Shown piece by piece: positions 7,554-9,611 of a stretch of DNA of 9,611 nt. The notes under the pieces are model-generated. The model had not been told where the DNA came from. It saw nothing but the letters and a program-made list of their open reading frames with translations, and did not search any database. A program made the position numbers and the translations under genes. The stretch spans positions 1 to 9,611 of the forward strand of contig JAISDP010000157.1 of NCBI GenBank assembly GCA_031264715.1, given 5' to 3'. Source of the DNA: Bacteroidales bacterium. Its GTDB lineage: Bacteria > Bacteroidota > Bacteroidia > Bacteroidales > UBA4181. The stretch's first letter is position 1. Each line of letters starts with the position of its first letter.

Positions 7554-9537
7554 GTATCTCTTTATTTTTGATATTCAACGGGTGCGAAAAAACAAAACGC
7601 GCGCCCCCGCTATAATCGGGGTCTATCCAGATATCGCCGCCCCATTTGGTGGTGATCAGTTTGCAGATGGAAAGCCCCAATCCTGTCCCCTGGGCATAAT
7701 TATCCAATTTCTCGAACCGTTCGAATACCGCATCCCGTTTGTCCGCAGGAATACCGCATCCTGTATCGGTTATGGAAAACAGCGCCCGGTTATTGGCTTT
7801 ATCAACTTCAAAATCCAGCGTTATTTTCCCGCTCTTTGTGAATTTCGCGGCATTCGACAGAAGATTGATCAGCACCTGTTGAAAGTGCCGGTCATCCGTA
7901 CATAATTCGAAACTTGCGTAACGGGGATTGAATATAAATTCGTTGTTGTTCTTCGGGGAATATTCTATCGTGGTTATGACCCGGTACAACAATGGAATAA
8001 GATCGCATTTTTCGAAGCAAAAATCTACTTTTTCCGCATCCAGTCTCGAGATGTCCAGAATATCGTTGATCAGATGCAACAATAAGTCGGAGTTGTTCTG
8101 AATGATTTTGCAATAAGTTTGCCGCTCCTTCATCGAAGATTCCTTTGTGGTCAGTATGGTCGAAAACCCGACAATGGAGTTCAGCGGGGTGCGGATTTCA
8201 TGGCTCATGTTTGCCAGGAATGCGCTTTTCAAACGACTGGCCTCTTCAGCATTTTCCTTGGCTGCGCGTAATTCGGCTTCGGAAACTTCCAGGTTGTCTT
8301 TCAACCTTTTTGTCCTGGCGTAGAAAAAGACTGTGAACAGCAATGCAATGGACAGGATGGCAATGATCACCACACCCACCCATATCTGGTACTTGTAGTG
8401 CTGGTATAATGTCGGGGTTACATTGATCAACTCCGCCTCCGGGGGCAGCAGGGACTGGTTGATGCCCGATTCCGTTATTTTCCCGTGGTCCATCCGTAAT
8501 TGATTGGGAACAATGGTCGGTTGGTTTCCGGGATTGCGCCCGGACAACACATCGACGATCTGCTGCGCTACATCCTTGCCAAAATTGCGGTAGCTCGGCA
8601 TGTAGCCGGCCAGAGCCCAATAACCGAATCCAAGCGAAGTAAGCGAAAAGACCGGCATGGACGGAACGGCTTCCATCATGGAATAGGTGGCATTCCGCAT
8701 GAAATACCCGTCGTTCTCATCGATATACCAGGTTCCTAACAACAAAGCCGTATTCGGCGGCAACGAACGCAACGCTTCAACAACGGTATAGATCGTATGT
8801 TCCCGGCCATCCAGCAGTATTAACTCCAGGTCCAGAAACTTTCTCATTTCTTTCCTGACTAAAGCCTGGATGGACACCCCGCCATACGTGTTGTCGGAAA
8901 CAAATGCAATATTCCGGATGTCAGGGTACAGTTTCCGGATCAGGTTGATGTTGCGTTCCACATCATATCCGTACAAAAAACCTCCCTGTACGGACGCTAC
9001 GGACGTGCTGGAGAAAAAATCCACGGACTCGGGCATCCAATTCTTCAACGAAATGTTACTGTCGGGTAAAATGATTACATTCCTGCTTGCCATTGCCGAA
9101 AATACAGGAATATTGGAGGTTATGGAGTCTTCCTGCGACAAATATGCAGCCCAGGCTTCCTGCCCCAACAGTATAATACCCCCCGGCCTGTTAGGCCCCT
9201 GGTACTTACTGAGGATGCCTCTCATTCGTCCTTTCCAGAGAAGGGATTCGGAAAAACTCCGACAGTTCATGTTTTCAATATGAACCGTGGAACCGCCTCC
9301 CAGCCGGTTATATTCTTCGATAAATTCGGAAATATTGGTCGATATACTGTATGAATCCGGATTGTATGAACTGATGATCAGTATGGGATGATCGTCGGCA
9401 GTTTGCGGCAAGGCATGTGCAAAACAGGCGCTGTAAAAATATAGCGCCTGCATCATGCTTACTATGAGTACTATCTTCTCTCTAATAAACGTATCTTGTA
9501 AAAGATATTTCAATTTGAAATACTTTTTGCCGATCAT
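7546..9537 (-). CDS. Membrane sensor histidine kinase with periplasmic-binding-protein-like sensor domain
   Basis: A 663-residue transmembrane histidine kinase. A basic N-terminus and hydrophobic stretch (22-42) form a signal or anchor segment. Residues about 50-375 are periplasmic and resemble the ABC substrate-binding fold (PF04392-like): ILIISSYNPDS (52-62), ENMNCRSFSES (88-98), GGIILLGQEAWAAYL (119-133) and NIAFVSDNTYGG (209-220). A second membrane span lies at about 383-406, then a short coiled coil (about 411-438). The HisKA domain has FLANMSHEIRTPLN with phospho-acceptor His446. The ATPase domain has an N box NLLSNAAKF (558-566), G1 DTGCGIP (591-597) and G2 GTGLGLSI (617-624), all intact. 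There is no receiver, PAS or output domain, so it must pass phosphate to a separate response regulator not present here. The ATG at 9537 is preferred over an in-frame TTG at 9561, which sits at the expected transcription start. The last codons overlap the receptor start. The ligand is unknown. Confidence 0.92.
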   Translation of the reverse strand: MIGKKYFKLKYLLQDTFIREKIVLIVSMMQALYFYSACFAHALPQTADDHPILIISSYNPDSYSISTNISEFIEEYNRLGGGSTVHIENMNCRSFSESLLWKGRMRGILSKYQGPNRPGGIILLGQEAWAAYLSQEDSITSNIPVFSAMASRNVIILPDSNISLKNWMPESVDFFSSTSVASVQGGFLYGYDVERNINLIRKLYPDIRNIAFVSDNTYGGVSIQALVRKEMRKFLDLELILLDGREHTIYTVVEALRSLPPNTALLLGTWYIDENDGYFMRNATYSMMEAVPSMPVFSLTSLGFGYWALAGYMPSYRNFGKDVAQQIVDVLSGRNPGNQPTIVPNQLRMDHGKITESGINQSLLPPEAELINVTPTLYQHYKYQIWVGVVIIAILSIALLFTVFFYARTKRLKDNLEVSEAELRAAKENAEEASRLKSAFLANMSHEIRTPLNSIVGFSTILTTKESSMKERQTYCKIIQNNSDLLLHLINDILDISRLDAEKVDFCFEKCDLIPLLYRVITTIEYSPKNNNEFIFNPRYASFELCTDDRHFQQVLINLLSNAAKFTKSGKITLDFEVDKANNRALFSITDTGCGIPADKRDAVFERFEKLDNYAQGTGLGLSICKLITTKWGGDIWIDPDYSGGARFVFSHPLNIKNKEIHE

Positions 9538-9569
9538 ACTTTTATATTCCAATTCCAACAATACAGTTA

Positions 9570-9577
9570 CAAATGTA
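9570..9577 (-). promoter_or_regulatory. -7 promoter box (TACATTTG) for the kinase-receptor unit
   Basis: TACATTTG on the minus strand is an exact match to TAnnTTTG and lies 32 bases before the ATG at 9537, predicting a leader of about 25 bases. No TTTG -33 element is found at 19-21 bases upstream, which suggests a promoter needing an activator or a chance match. The box is embedded in an inverted repeat TTACA-TT-TGTAA (9578-9567) that could be an operator. Confidence 0.5.
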
Positions 9578-9611
9578 AGCTATTTTTCTTATATCTGTTT
9601 AAAATGTTTTT

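Noticed and set aside
9538..9561. TTG at 9561 as the kinase start
   Set aside because: It would fall at the predicted transcription start and adds eight residues before the basic signal region; the ATG at 9537 fits better.

Overview
The window looks like chromosomal DNA of a Bacteroidota member, probably of the order Bacteroidales. The signs are a TonB-dependent receptor with an N-terminal carboxypeptidase-regulatory-like domain, a sensor kinase with a periplasmic-binding-protein-like domain, a secreted sialate O-acetylesterase, a Pif1/RecD-like helicase with a C-terminal helix-turn-helix region, and TAnnTTTG-type -7 promoter boxes with few Shine-Dalgarno sites. I cannot name the genus.

Layout from left to right. 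Positions 1-718 (minus strand) hold the N-terminal 239 codons of a polytopic membrane protein, cut by the window edge, which resembles the Bacteroidota DUF6057 family. A 214-bp divergent intergenic region leads to the helicase (933-3188, plus). Only 18 bp separate its stop from that of the convergent sialate O-acetylesterase (3207-4622, minus). Next comes a 433-bp gene-free region (4623-5055) with a degenerate 41-bp tandem repeat rich in perfect palindromes. Then, on the minus strand, there is a TonB-dependent receptor gene (5056-7553) broken by a frameshift near 6130-6150, and directly upstream of it a membrane histidine kinase (7546-9537).

The kinase and receptor genes overlap by 8 bases (ATGAATAA), so they are almost certainly one transcription unit with coupled translation. 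A reasonable model is that the kinase senses a periplasmic ligand related to what the receptor imports. No response regulator or SusD-like partner is visible in the window. The receptor is frameshifted, and from memory of the family it also seems to lack a stretch of beta-barrel at the same point. This suggests a deletion rather than a one-base sequencing error.

I found no mobile element, CRISPR array, tRNA or rRNA. Nothing here amounts to a convincing new multi-gene system. The points most worth a second look are the kinase-receptor coupling, the receptor lesion and the 41-bp palindromic repeat array.
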